Of a stretch of DNA of 64,000 bases, positions 10,116-17,175 are shown in pieces. This DNA comes from Dysgonomonas mossii (GTDB lineage Bacteria; Bacteroidota; Bacteroidia; Bacteroidales; Dysgonomonadaceae). The notes under the pieces are model-generated. The model saw only the letters and a list, made by a program, of their open reading frames with translations. It had not been told where the DNA came from and did no database searches. The stretch's first letter is position 1. Each line of letters begins with the position of its first letter. The position numbers and the translations under genes were made by a program. The stretch is from assembly GCF_004569505.1 (NCBI RefSeq), contig NZ_SPPK01000002.1, forward strand, positions 744,001 to 808,000, read 5' to 3'.

Positions 10116-10928
10116 ATGTCATATCCCGAGAAATTAAATACGTTTAATCAAAATAGAGAGAACTTTACTCCTTATGGTTTAACGTGTGAATTATGGACTC
10201 CCAGTTTGATGCCAAAACCAGACAGGCATAATGAAATAGAACTAAATTACTTCCCCTCAGGGAATATAACATATCTATTTCAAGACCGTAAAGTAATTGT
10301 CCCCTCCAAAAGGTTGGTGCTGTTTTGGGGACTTATTCCTCATCAAATCATAGGTTACGAAGGAGATAAACCCTACTATGTTTGTACAATACCTCTGACA
10401 CAGTTTTTATTATGGAAATTTCCGCCGTCTTTCATAGATGAGATATTTAAAGGGAAAGTCTTTATTGAGACAAGAAGCCACTTCTCTATTCACGATGAGT
10501 TTATGATAAAGAACTGGTTAAGTGACATAAAGGAAAGCAATGGTGTTGAACTTATTTCTTTAGAAATGCATGCGCGTTTACTCAGAATGTCAAATAATGT
10601 TAGTTCGCATGAGAAGAAATCTTCAAATTTTATACCTGGGCTAAGTTTAATAGAGCGAATCGTTGTTTATATTTCTCAGAATTATTCTCAACCTCTTAAT
10701 GTGTCGGAAATAGGAAAGGCTGTCGGACTGCATCCGGATTATGCTAATTCTATCTTTAAGAAGGCATTCGGTTGTACGTTGTATGAATATGTGATTCAAG
10801 AACGAATTGCCCATGCTCAAAGGAAACTTGTGTTGTCAGATCTAAGTATCACCGAAATTGCATTTGATTGTGGATTCAATTCGATTAGCCGCTTTTTACT
10901 TTATAATATAATTAGTTTGTTAGAGTAG
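10116..10928 (+). CDS. AraC-family regulator with truncated C-terminus
   Basis: 270 residues. Residues about 1-150 form the cupin-like sensor domain of AraC regulators; residues about 172-270 hold the double helix-turn-helix. The first HTH is complete (PLNVSEIGKAVGLHPDYANSIFKKAFG). The second begins normally (LSITEIAFDCGFNSISRF) but then runs into LLYNIISLLE and stops, where family members continue with roughly 20 more residues (N..FKK..G.TP.EYR). The stop lies inside the 3' end of the convergent mgtE gene (9-base overlap). Reading the other two frames does not restore the missing end, so a deletion rather than a single frameshift is likely. It is divergent from the DUF1593 gene, its probable target. 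DNA binding may be impaired. Confidence 0.8.
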   Translation: MSYPEKLNTFNQNRENFTPYGLTCELWTPSLMPKPDRHNEIELNYFPSGNITYLFQDRKVIVPSKRLVLFWGLIPHQIIGYEGDKPYYVCTIPLTQFLLWKFPPSFIDEIFKGKVFIETRSHFSIHDEFMIKNWLSDIKESNGVELISLEMHARLLRMSNNVSSHEKKSSNFIPGLSLIERIVVYISQNYSQPLNVSEIGKAVGLHPDYANSIFKKAFGCTLYEYVIQERIAHAQRKLVLSDLSITEIAFDCGFNSISRFLLYNIISLLE

Positions 10929-12302
10929 TTTTCCGCTTAAGAACATCGCTGCAATAGAGAAATAGATAATCAGTCCGGTAACATCTACCAGCGTTGCTAC
11001 AAACGGAGCCGATGCAGTAGCGGGGTCTAATCCTATTTTTTTTAGCAGGAGGGGGATCATCGAACCGGAGAATGTGCCCCACAAAACAATGAATATGAGC
11101 GAAACGGACACACTCAAAGCAACCCATACCCAATATTCACCATAGTCGTATAAGCCCAGTTCTTGCCATATAAATATTCGGGTAAAACCTATTACACCGA
11201 GGATAGAACCCAAAAGCAGACCTGATAAAATCTCTTTTCTCATCACATACCACCAGTTCTTGAGCTTTAGTTCGCCCAGAGCCAATGCGCGGATAATAAG
11301 ACTGGCAGCCTGCGAGCCCGAGTTACCCCCGCTTGAAATGATCAGTGGAACAAACAAGGCCAATACTACGGCTTTCTCTATCTCTTCGTCGAAGTGCCCC
11401 ATTGCTGATGCTGTGAGCATCTCTCCTAAAAAGAGGACAACTAGCCATCCGGCACGTTTTCTGACCATTTCAGTCAGTGATGTTTTGGTATATGAGAGGT
11501 CTAGCCCTTCTGTACCCCCAAACTTTTGGAAGTCTTCTGTGCTTTCTTCTTCTGCTACATCCATTACGTCGTCGATGGTAACAATGCCCAGCAGTGTGCC
11601 GTTGGTGTCGGTTACGGGTAAGGCTACACGGTCGTGGTCGGAGAATATTTTTACGGCAACCTCCTGGTCGTCGTATGCGTTAAGCGAGATTAAACGATTG
11701 TCGCTAAGCTCGCCGATGGTCTGGTTGGCAGAAGCCAAAATTATTTCCTTGATGCGGATATCGGCGATAAGCTTCCAATTATCATCTACGATGTATATTA
11801 CATTCAGTGTTTCGGAGTCTCGTCCGAACTTGCGGATATGGTTTATAGCCTGTTCTACTGTGTAGTATGGTCTTACTGCGACGTATTCGGGTGTCATCAG
11901 ACGTCCGATACTATCTTTGGGGAAGCCTAATAGTTTGGTGGTGATTTCTCTTTCTTCGTCCGATAATATCTGCATCAGACGCTGGCTTACTTCGCCCGGC
12001 AGTTCTTCAAAGAAGGCTGTACGGTCGTCCGGATCAAGATCATTAAGAAGAGATGTTACTACATTGATGTTAACAGCCAGTCCTTCGATTATATCTTCTT
12101 TTTCGTCGTGAGAAAGGCGTTTGAAAGTTTCCTTTGCCAATTCTTGTGGCAAGAGGCGGAATAAAATGATCTGATCAGACTTTGGTATGTCTGCAATGAT
12201 TTCTGCTATCTGAACAGAATCGAGGTTGTTAAGTTCTTGTTTTACGATTTTCCAGCTTTTGTCTTCAATAAGCTGTTGGAGGCGGATTATTATTTCACTC
12301 AT
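10920..12302 (-). CDS. mgtE: Magnesium transporter MgtE
   Basis: 460-residue Mg2+ channel of the inner membrane. Parts in order: N-terminal superhelical MgtE_N domain (about 1-130), paired CBS domains (about 135-260, with IGRLMTPEYVAVRPYYTVEQA and GIVTIDDVMDVAEEE) and five membrane segments (about 285-460) with the SGGNSGSQAASL pore-region motif. In the family the N and CBS domains sense cytosolic Mg2+ and close the pore. The gene has a good promoter (12469-12500) and a leader of about 160 bases that can fold into alternative structures, one hiding the ribosome binding site (AAGGAG, 12311-12316, eight bases before the ATG). The 3' end overlaps the broken AraC gene by 9 bases. Confidence 0.97.
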   Translation of the reverse strand: MSEIIIRLQQLIEDKSWKIVKQELNNLDSVQIAEIIADIPKSDQIILFRLLPQELAKETFKRLSHDEKEDIIEGLAVNINVVTSLLNDLDPDDRTAFFEELPGEVSQRLMQILSDEEREITTKLLGFPKDSIGRLMTPEYVAVRPYYTVEQAINHIRKFGRDSETLNVIYIVDDNWKLIADIRIKEIILASANQTIGELSDNRLISLNAYDDQEVAVKIFSDHDRVALPVTDTNGTLLGIVTIDDVMDVAEEESTEDFQKFGGTEGLDLSYTKTSLTEMVRKRAGWLVVLFLGEMLTASAMGHFDEEIEKAVVLALFVPLIISSGGNSGSQAASLIIRALALGELKLKNWWYVMRKEILSGLLLGSILGVIGFTRIFIWQELGLYDYGEYWVWVALSVSVSLIFIVLWGTFSGSMIPLLLKKIGLDPATASAPFVATLVDVTGLIIYFSIAAMFLSGKLL

Positions 12303-12462
12303 GATGCAATCTCCTTACTTTATCTCTGTAAGGAAATCACAATAAGACCCTTTACAGAGAGGTTAATACTTTAGTTTTGTTTCTGTAACTCGGATACGGG
12401 TCTTCGTCCATGATTTTTAATTTTTAGTGAATACTAGCCCAAATGAGTAGGGGGCGTTAAAA
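12303..12462 (-). promoter_or_regulatory. Structured mgtE leader, candidate translational riboswitch
   Basis: Four segments on the minus-strand transcript can pair in two exclusive ways. Segment 1 (12382-12388) and segment 2 (12352-12360) form TTACAGA/TCTGTAA, closed by a 7-bp outer helix AAGACCC/GGGTCTT (12398-12404 with 12344-12350). Segment 2 can instead pair over 9 bases with segment 3 (12323-12331). Segment 3 overlaps the left arm of a third helix, TCCTTAC/GTAAGGA (12328-12334 with 12312-12318), whose right arm contains the Shine-Dalgarno sequence. So 1:2 pairing leaves the ribosome site buried, and 2:3 pairing exposes it. It does not match the M-box sequence as I know it. All pairings were read by eye, not computed. 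Confidence 0.5.
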
Positions 12463-12742
12463 CCGCTGCAAAAGTAATACTTTCTTCGAGAACCGCCAAA
12501 AAGAACTTTTCTTAAATGGATGCAATACGGAGTGATTAGGTTTTATTATACTTTATTATGTTTTTAGTATTCACCTATTTAGTTTTGTGTGAATAATCAA
12601 TAGGTTAAAGAATATGATTAGCGGGTGTATAGCAAAAGACTATATTTCTTATATCTTCTTGCCCCCTCAAAGCAAAAAATTGTTATTTTTGTTATTCGCA
12701 TTTTTGTTTAGATCAATATAAAACTAAAATAAAGAAGAAAGC
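12463..12742. other. Intergenic between divergent mgtE and mutase genes
   Basis: Besides the mgtE promoter on the left, the right end holds AT-rich sequence with CATTTTTG at about 12700 that may be a -7 box for the mutase gene. No other gene, repeat or tRNA was seen. Confidence 0.4.
12469..12500 (-). promoter_or_regulatory. Bacteroidetes-type promoter of mgtE
   Basis: On the reverse strand TTTG (12497-12500) is followed, after 20 bases, by TACTTTTG (12469-12476), matching the Bacteroidetes sigma factor consensus. The transcription start would be near 12462, giving the leader of about 160 bases. Confidence 0.65.
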
Positions 12743-14491
12743 ATGGAAAACAGTGAATTGCTGGCACAGGTAACAGCTAAAGCAAAAACATGGTTGTCGG
12801 AAAAATACGATGCCGATACACGAAAAGAAGTTCAGGCATTGTTAGATCAAGAAGATAAAACGGAGCTTATAGAATCTTTTTACAAAGACCTTGAATTTGG
12901 AACAGGAGGTCTTCGCGGAATTATGGGTGTGGGTACCAACCGCGTGAATATATATACAATCGGAGGTGCAACACAAGGGCTGGCTAATTATCTATTGAAG
13001 GAGTTTTCTTCATTAAAAGAAATAAAAGTAGTCATCGGCCACGATTGTCGTAACAATAGCCGTTTGTATGCTGAAATTTCGGCAGATATTTTTGCTGCAA
13101 ACGGAATCAAGGCATATCTGTTCGAAGACTTACGACCTACTCCCGAAATTTCGTATGCTATCCGCAAGCTAGGCTGTCAGAGTGGTATAATGATTACAGC
13201 TTCTCACAACCCGAAAGTATATAACGGCTATAAGGTATACTGGGAAGACGGTGCGCAGGTTATCCCTCCGCATGATAAGAGCATTATCGCTGAGGTGAAC
13301 AGAGTGAAAGTGGATCAGATCAAATTTAAAGGCGGTGATAAAAAGCTGATCGAAATACTCGGCAAGGATATGGACAATGCCTATATACAGGACTTGAAAA
13401 CATTGCTTCTTTCTCCCGATTCGATCAAGCGTCATGCAAATATCGGTATTGTTTATACGCCTCTGCATGGTACCGGATTTACAATTATCCCTAAAGCACT
13501 AAAAGAATGTGGGTTTACCAATATTATCAACGTACCCGAACAGGATGTGTTGAGTGGCGATTTCCCTACAGTAATATCTCCAAACCCTGAAGATCCTGCC
13601 GCTATGGCATTGGCTGTGAAAAAAGCAGAAGAAACAAAAGCCGAGTTGGTATTTGCTACCGACCCTGATGCTGACCGTTTTGGTGCAGGTATCCGCAATG
13701 ATAAAGGAGAATTTATCTTGCTCAACGGTAACCAAACGATGCTTATCCTTATCTACTATATAATCACACGCCGTAAGGAATTGGGTTTGCTCTCAAAGAA
13801 AGACTATACAGTACGTACAATCGTAACCAGTGCTTTGACTCAGGTTGTATCTGAGAAGAATGGCGTGGAGATGTTTGAGTGCTACACCGGCTTTAAATGG
13901 ATAGCTGCTGTAATGCGTGAGCTGGAAGGCAAGCGTAATTATATAGGTGGGGGTGAAGAAAGTTACGGATTCTTAGCCGAAGACTTTGTGCGTGATAAGG
14001 ATTCTGTTTCTGCTGCCATCTTGTTTGGTGAAATCGCCGCATGGGCAAAAGACAACGGAAAAACATTGTACGAAATGCTTCAGGACATCTATGTGGAATA
14101 TGGTTTCTCTAAAGAGAAAGGTATTTCGGTAACGAAAGAAGGTAGGAGCGGTGCTGAAGAAATAGAAGCGATGATGAAGAATTTCAGAGAAAATCCCATC
14201 AAAGAAATAGCCGCCTCGAAAGTGATATTGATCAAAGACTTTGTGACATTGAAGGCACAAGATTTTAGCATCAATGAAGAATATACTCTCGAGATGCCTA
14301 CAACTTCGAACGTACTTCAATACTTTACTCAGGATAAAACGAAAGTTTCAATCCGTCCTTCGGGAACAGAACCGAAGATAAAGTTCTACATTGAAGTGCA
14401 GGATAAGTTGAAATCACGTGAAGAATACGATGCAGTGAATGCTGCTACTGAAAAGAAAATAGAACAAGTATGTAAAGATTTGGGTATATAA
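12743..14491 (+). CDS. Phosphoglucomutase/phosphomannomutase family protein
   Basis: 582-residue cytosolic alpha-D-phosphohexomutase that moves phosphate between C1 and C6 of a hexose phosphate. The phosphoserine loop TASHNPKVYNGYK is near residue 152, the metal loop DPDADRFG near 305, the sugar loop GGGEESYGF near 405, and the phosphate-binding loop RPSGTEPKIKFY near 540. The length and these motifs match the long (PgcA-like) bacterial subgroup that interconverts glucose-1-P and glucose-6-P; mannose activity cannot be ruled out. AGAAGAAAG just upstream may act as the ribosome site. A strong terminator follows at 14515. Confidence 0.95.
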   Translation: MENSELLAQVTAKAKTWLSEKYDADTRKEVQALLDQEDKTELIESFYKDLEFGTGGLRGIMGVGTNRVNIYTIGGATQGLANYLLKEFSSLKEIKVVIGHDCRNNSRLYAEISADIFAANGIKAYLFEDLRPTPEISYAIRKLGCQSGIMITASHNPKVYNGYKVYWEDGAQVIPPHDKSIIAEVNRVKVDQIKFKGGDKKLIEILGKDMDNAYIQDLKTLLLSPDSIKRHANIGIVYTPLHGTGFTIIPKALKECGFTNIINVPEQDVLSGDFPTVISPNPEDPAAMALAVKKAEETKAELVFATDPDADRFGAGIRNDKGEFILLNGNQTMLILIYYIITRRKELGLLSKKDYTVRTIVTSALTQVVSEKNGVEMFECYTGFKWIAAVMRELEGKRNYIGGGEESYGFLAEDFVRDKDSVSAAILFGEIAAWAKDNGKTLYEMLQDIYVEYGFSKEKGISVTKEGRSGAEEIEAMMKNFRENPIKEIAASKVILIKDFVTLKAQDFSINEEYTLEMPTTSNVLQYFTQDKTKVSIRPSGTEPKIKFYIEVQDKLKSREEYDAVNAATEKKIEQVCKDLGI

Positions 14492-14514
14492 GAATTGCCC
14501 GAAGAATGAATATA

Positions 14515-14555
14515 AAGCACCTCTAAGTCTATAAATCAGACTTAGAGGTGCTTTT
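14515..14555 (+). terminator. Rho-independent terminator after the mutase gene
   Basis: A perfect 16-bp stem (14515-14530 with 14538-14553) with a 7-base loop, followed by a short T run. Confidence 0.9.
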
Positions 14556-14568
14556 CGTATATGCGTAT

Positions 14569-14630
14569 GTAGGGACAGTGGCTTGTGGTTGCCCGGATAT
14601 AAATGGGCAGGAACAAGCCATTGCTCCTAC
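14569..14630. repeat. REP-like imperfect palindrome
   Basis: Outer arms 14569-14586 and 14613-14630 match at 15 of 18 positions as an inverted repeat; an inner 5-bp arm pair (TGCCC 14590-14594, GGGCA 14605-14609) makes a cruciform-like core. It has the look of the short GTAGGG...CCTAC intergenic palindromes seen in many bacteria. Only one copy is in the window, so the repeat status is inferred. Confidence 0.5.
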
Positions 14631-14894
14631 TTCCAAAACACAATTTATTATACTGGATAAAACGAACGATCTCGTATGAAAAATTTCAACATAGAATAGC
14701 AAGACCCCTGTTTTCCTTTCAAAATGACCCTTTATCATTTTTGTCCAATTTTATCTATTATAGTAATCAAGAATAATTACTGGCTTATGCTCTTTTTGTA
14801 ATGCTGAGGCAACGAAGTATACCGACCCTTTAAAGACTCGGGATGATAAAAAGGCGACAATAAATTTATTCCTAGCACTTAATTTATAATAGAT
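14631..14894. other. Intergenic before the terminase-like gene
   Basis: AT-rich. The stretch around 14800-14850 (GCTGAGGCAACGAAG, then GACTCGGGATGA) resembles a degenerate form of a common Bacteroidetes intergenic repeat, a match made from memory. No gene was seen. Confidence 0.3.
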
Positions 14895-15569
14895 ATGGCA
14901 AAGTACACAGAGCAATTGGTAGAAAGGATAATTTCTTTTATCGAAGAAGATACATATAGTATTTCGGAAATATGTAATGCATTGAATATAAATCGAAAAA
15001 CATTCTATGAATGGCGGAGAACAAAACCCGAGTTTAACGAGGCAGTTGAAAGAGCGATGGAATGTCGAGACGACAAACTCTTGATGGTGGCACGCAATTC
15101 GCTGAAGAAGAAGCTGGAAGGCTATACCCTCACCGAAACCCGAACTATTTATGTCCCCGATAAGAACAATCCTGAAAAGTTAGTCTTAAAATCCCGGACT
15201 GTCAGGCAAAAGGAATATGCTCCGGATACCCATGCCATAAAACTGGTATTGTTGCAAAATGAAGCCAAAGAAGAGAAAGCGGCAGAGTATAAGCAAGAAC
15301 CTGCTTTAACAATCGTGGTGCGCGATTCTACCACAGCAGAGAGTCTAAATCTTTTGCGTGAAAATCTTAGAAATAGTCATTCGGTAGAACAAAAGAAAAA
15401 GGAGGAAGCGGTTGTAGACGATCAGCCAATGAAACAGGCAGATAAACCCTTATCAATAAAGGAAGCTGATACGGAGGTAGAGACTCAGCCAAAGAAAAAA
15501 TCAAAACACGTTACCATTCCCAATCTGAACACAGGGCCGTTGCCTCCCGGATACCGTTACAGAGGGTGA
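14895..15569 (+). CDS. Terminase-small-subunit-like HTH protein (phBC6A51-like)
   Basis: 224 residues. The first 75 (YTEQLVERIISFIEEDTYSI, then SEICNALNINRKTFYEWRRTKPEFNEAVERA) are the helix-turn-helix of phage terminase small subunits, which bind pac/cos DNA and recruit the large subunit. The middle (about 75-120) fits the rest of that domain. After residue 150 the protein is charged and low in complexity, with a lysine-rich stretch and a proline-glycine-rich end (LNTGPLPPGYRYRG). No terminase large subunit, portal or other phage gene lies nearby, so it is either a prophage leftover or a domesticated DNA-binding protein. The reading frame is intact, which favours retention. Confidence 0.7.
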   Translation: MAKYTEQLVERIISFIEEDTYSISEICNALNINRKTFYEWRRTKPEFNEAVERAMECRDDKLLMVARNSLKKKLEGYTLTETRTIYVPDKNNPEKLVLKSRTVRQKEYAPDTHAIKLVLLQNEAKEEKAAEYKQEPALTIVVRDSTTAESLNLLRENLRNSHSVEQKKKEEAVVDDQPMKQADKPLSIKEADTEVETQPKKKSKHVTIPNLNTGPLPPGYRYRG

Positions 15570-15590
15570 CGACTGAAAAAGGGGGATATG

Positions 15591-15610
15591 TGTTACTTTT
15601 GTTACTTTTT
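15591..15610 (+). repeat. Dispersed TGTTAC motif, copy A
   Basis: TGTTACTTTTGTTACTTTTT, identical over 20 bases to three other sites in the window (27982-28001, 40856-40875, and 60693-60712 on the reverse strand). This copy lacks the upstream pairing arm seen at the other three; it lies just past the stop codon of the terminase-like gene. Confidence 0.6.
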
Positions 15611-15661
15611 ATAGAAATAGTTTGAGGAATAAGACAAAGCGAGGTGAAAATATAGATTATC

Positions 15662-16012
15662 TCAATCGATAGAGTCGTCGAACTCCCGTTCCATATCCAT
15701 CAACTCTCTTTTTATTTGTTCCAGTTTTTGGATAACCTGAATTTTGCGGGCTTCTTCGTCTTTTTTCTGTCTTAGGGCCTGGCGTGCACCTTCGAGAGTA
15801 AGACCTTTTTCTCTTACTAAATGATAAACGATGGCAATGTTTTCGATGTCGGCTTTTGTGTACTGGCGTGTACCACCTTCCGTTTTCCTTGGTCTGATGA
15901 TGTCAAACTCACCTTCCCAAAAACGGAGCAGCGATTCGTTCACTTTAAAGTGCGAAGCAACTTCTCGCAGGGAGTAGTATAGGCGGTTACTATTTTCGAA
16001 ATCGATTTTCAT
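15662..16012 (-). CDS. MerR-family transcriptional regulator
   Basis: 116 residues. The N-terminal winged helix (about 10-75) shows YYSLREVASHFKVNESLLRFWE and the RPRKTEGGTRQYTKADIE wing typical of MerR proteins; the rest (about 80-116) is a coiled-coil helix for dimer formation. There is no metal-binding cysteine set or ligand domain, as in the short MerR-like regulators of Bacteroidetes. It starts 7 bases after the M23 peptidase gene ends, so the two share a transcript. Its target is unknown. Confidence 0.9.
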   Translation of the reverse strand: MKIDFENSNRLYYSLREVASHFKVNESLLRFWEGEFDIIRPRKTEGGTRQYTKADIENIAIVYHLVREKGLTLEGARQALRQKKDEEARKIQVIQKLEQIKRELMDMEREFDDSID

Positions 16013-16019
16013 AGCAGCA

Positions 16020-16991
16020 TCAATCCATTACCTGTCCGTGGTTAGCGGCAATTTGTAACATCTTATCATACTCTGCAGGAGAGAGATCCATAAAGTAGTA
16101 TTTGGCCGGATTGTCGGGCTGACCTTTTACGTGTACCTCGTAGTGCAAGTGCGGGCCTGTCGATTTTCCGGTGTTACCCACTTCTCCGATCAGCTCGCCA
16201 CGGGTAACCTTTTGTCCCGGGCGTACTTTGTATTCGTTGAGGTGAGCATATAACGTTTCATAGCCATAGCCATGACTGATCATAATACATTTACCATATC
16301 CCTGCTTCCAGCCTACCTCTATTATTGTACCATCGCCGGTCGCATACACGGGTGTTCCTATATTTGCGGCAAAGTCCATTCCTGCATGAAAGCGAGCTGT
16401 ACCATAAATAGGGTCGATGCGTGTGCCGTATCCCGAGGCTACTTGTTTCAGGTATCTGTCGGGTACAGGTTGTATGCTTGGTATATGTTTCAGACGATCT
16501 TTTTGGCTTTTGGCAAGACTGAGCACTTCATCAAACGAGTTAGACTGTATATAGATTTGCTTTTCGATGAAGTCCATCTTCTTTGTAGTTTGTATAATCA
16601 GATCCGGGCTTTTCAACTCCATCAGGTAATCGTACCTTCCGATACCTCCGACTCCCGAACTTCGGATAGAGGAGGGGATAGGGTCTGCATGGAATATTGC
16701 CCTGTAGAGATTGTCGTCTCGTTGCTGTATATCTCCGATCACGTTTATAACTTCGTCCATCCGCTTAGAAAGGACTTCGTACTGCGCACGGATCAGTTCA
16801 TCCTCTTTCTTCTGGGCTTTATCCCAAGGCGTATCGAAGAAATAGGTAACTACTATCAGACCGACTATACCAACTACAATACCCGATATCAGGTGACGGA
16901 AAACCACAATTATCCTATCTTTGCGGCTAGGATAAATTCTGTCATATGTGAGTGTTTGCGGATTGTATCTATAATATACTTTTCGCTTCAT
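16020..16991 (-). CDS. M23-family peptidoglycan endopeptidase, membrane-anchored
   Basis: 323 residues. A single membrane segment (about 30-52, HLISGIVVGIVGLIVVTYFF) anchors the protein with most of it in the periplasm. A helical stretch (about 65-180) precedes the LytM/M23 zinc peptidase domain (about 205-300), which holds the metal ligands in FHAGMDF and the HLHYEVH motif. It should cut peptide bridges in peptidoglycan during growth or division, as in the MepM-like group. All catalytic residues are present, so it is probably an active enzyme rather than an EnvC-like activator. It is upstream of, and nearly touching, the MerR gene. alaS is divergent. Confidence 0.93.
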   Translation of the reverse strand: MKRKVYYRYNPQTLTYDRIYPSRKDRIIVVFRHLISGIVVGIVGLIVVTYFFDTPWDKAQKKEDELIRAQYEVLSKRMDEVINVIGDIQQRDDNLYRAIFHADPIPSSIRSSGVGGIGRYDYLMELKSPDLIIQTTKKMDFIEKQIYIQSNSFDEVLSLAKSQKDRLKHIPSIQPVPDRYLKQVASGYGTRIDPIYGTARFHAGMDFAANIGTPVYATGDGTIIEVGWKQGYGKCIMISHGYGYETLYAHLNEYKVRPGQKVTRGELIGEVGNTGKSTGPHLHYEVHVKGQPDNPAKYYFMDLSPAEYDKMLQIAANHGQVMD

Positions 16992-17109
16992 TTTATGGTT
17001 CCTGTCATTTTTATTTTCGCGAGTTCGACAAAAGTAAAGTTTTTGCGCTATTTTTGCAAATTGATTATAATAAAGAAACAGAAATTAATGTGGCAACATG
17101 AAAATGTGA

Positions 17110-17175
17110 AAATTAGCAAACAGTTAGGAGTGTATCCGATGTCTGCTAATTTGCTAATTTACTAATTTTAAAAAT
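17110..17175. repeat. Inverted and tandem repeats in the alaS leader
   Basis: AAATTAGCAAA (17110-17120) is an exact inverted match to TTTGCTAATTT (17150-17160), an 11-bp stem with a 29-base loop. The right arm is part of three tandem 8-base units (GCTAATTT, GCTAATTT, ACTAATTT) ending just before the alaS start. No Shine-Dalgarno sequence is present there. Confidence 0.6.

Noticed and set aside
12303..12462. Known M-box Mg2+ riboswitch upstream of mgtE.
   Set aside because: The conserved M-box blocks as I know them are not present; only the switch-like pairing is.
16272..17165. A 297-residue plus-strand frame covering the M23 gene.
   Set aside because: It is antisense to a clear peptidase, is rich in Tyr, Cys and Ile as expected of an antisense shadow, and has no promoter.
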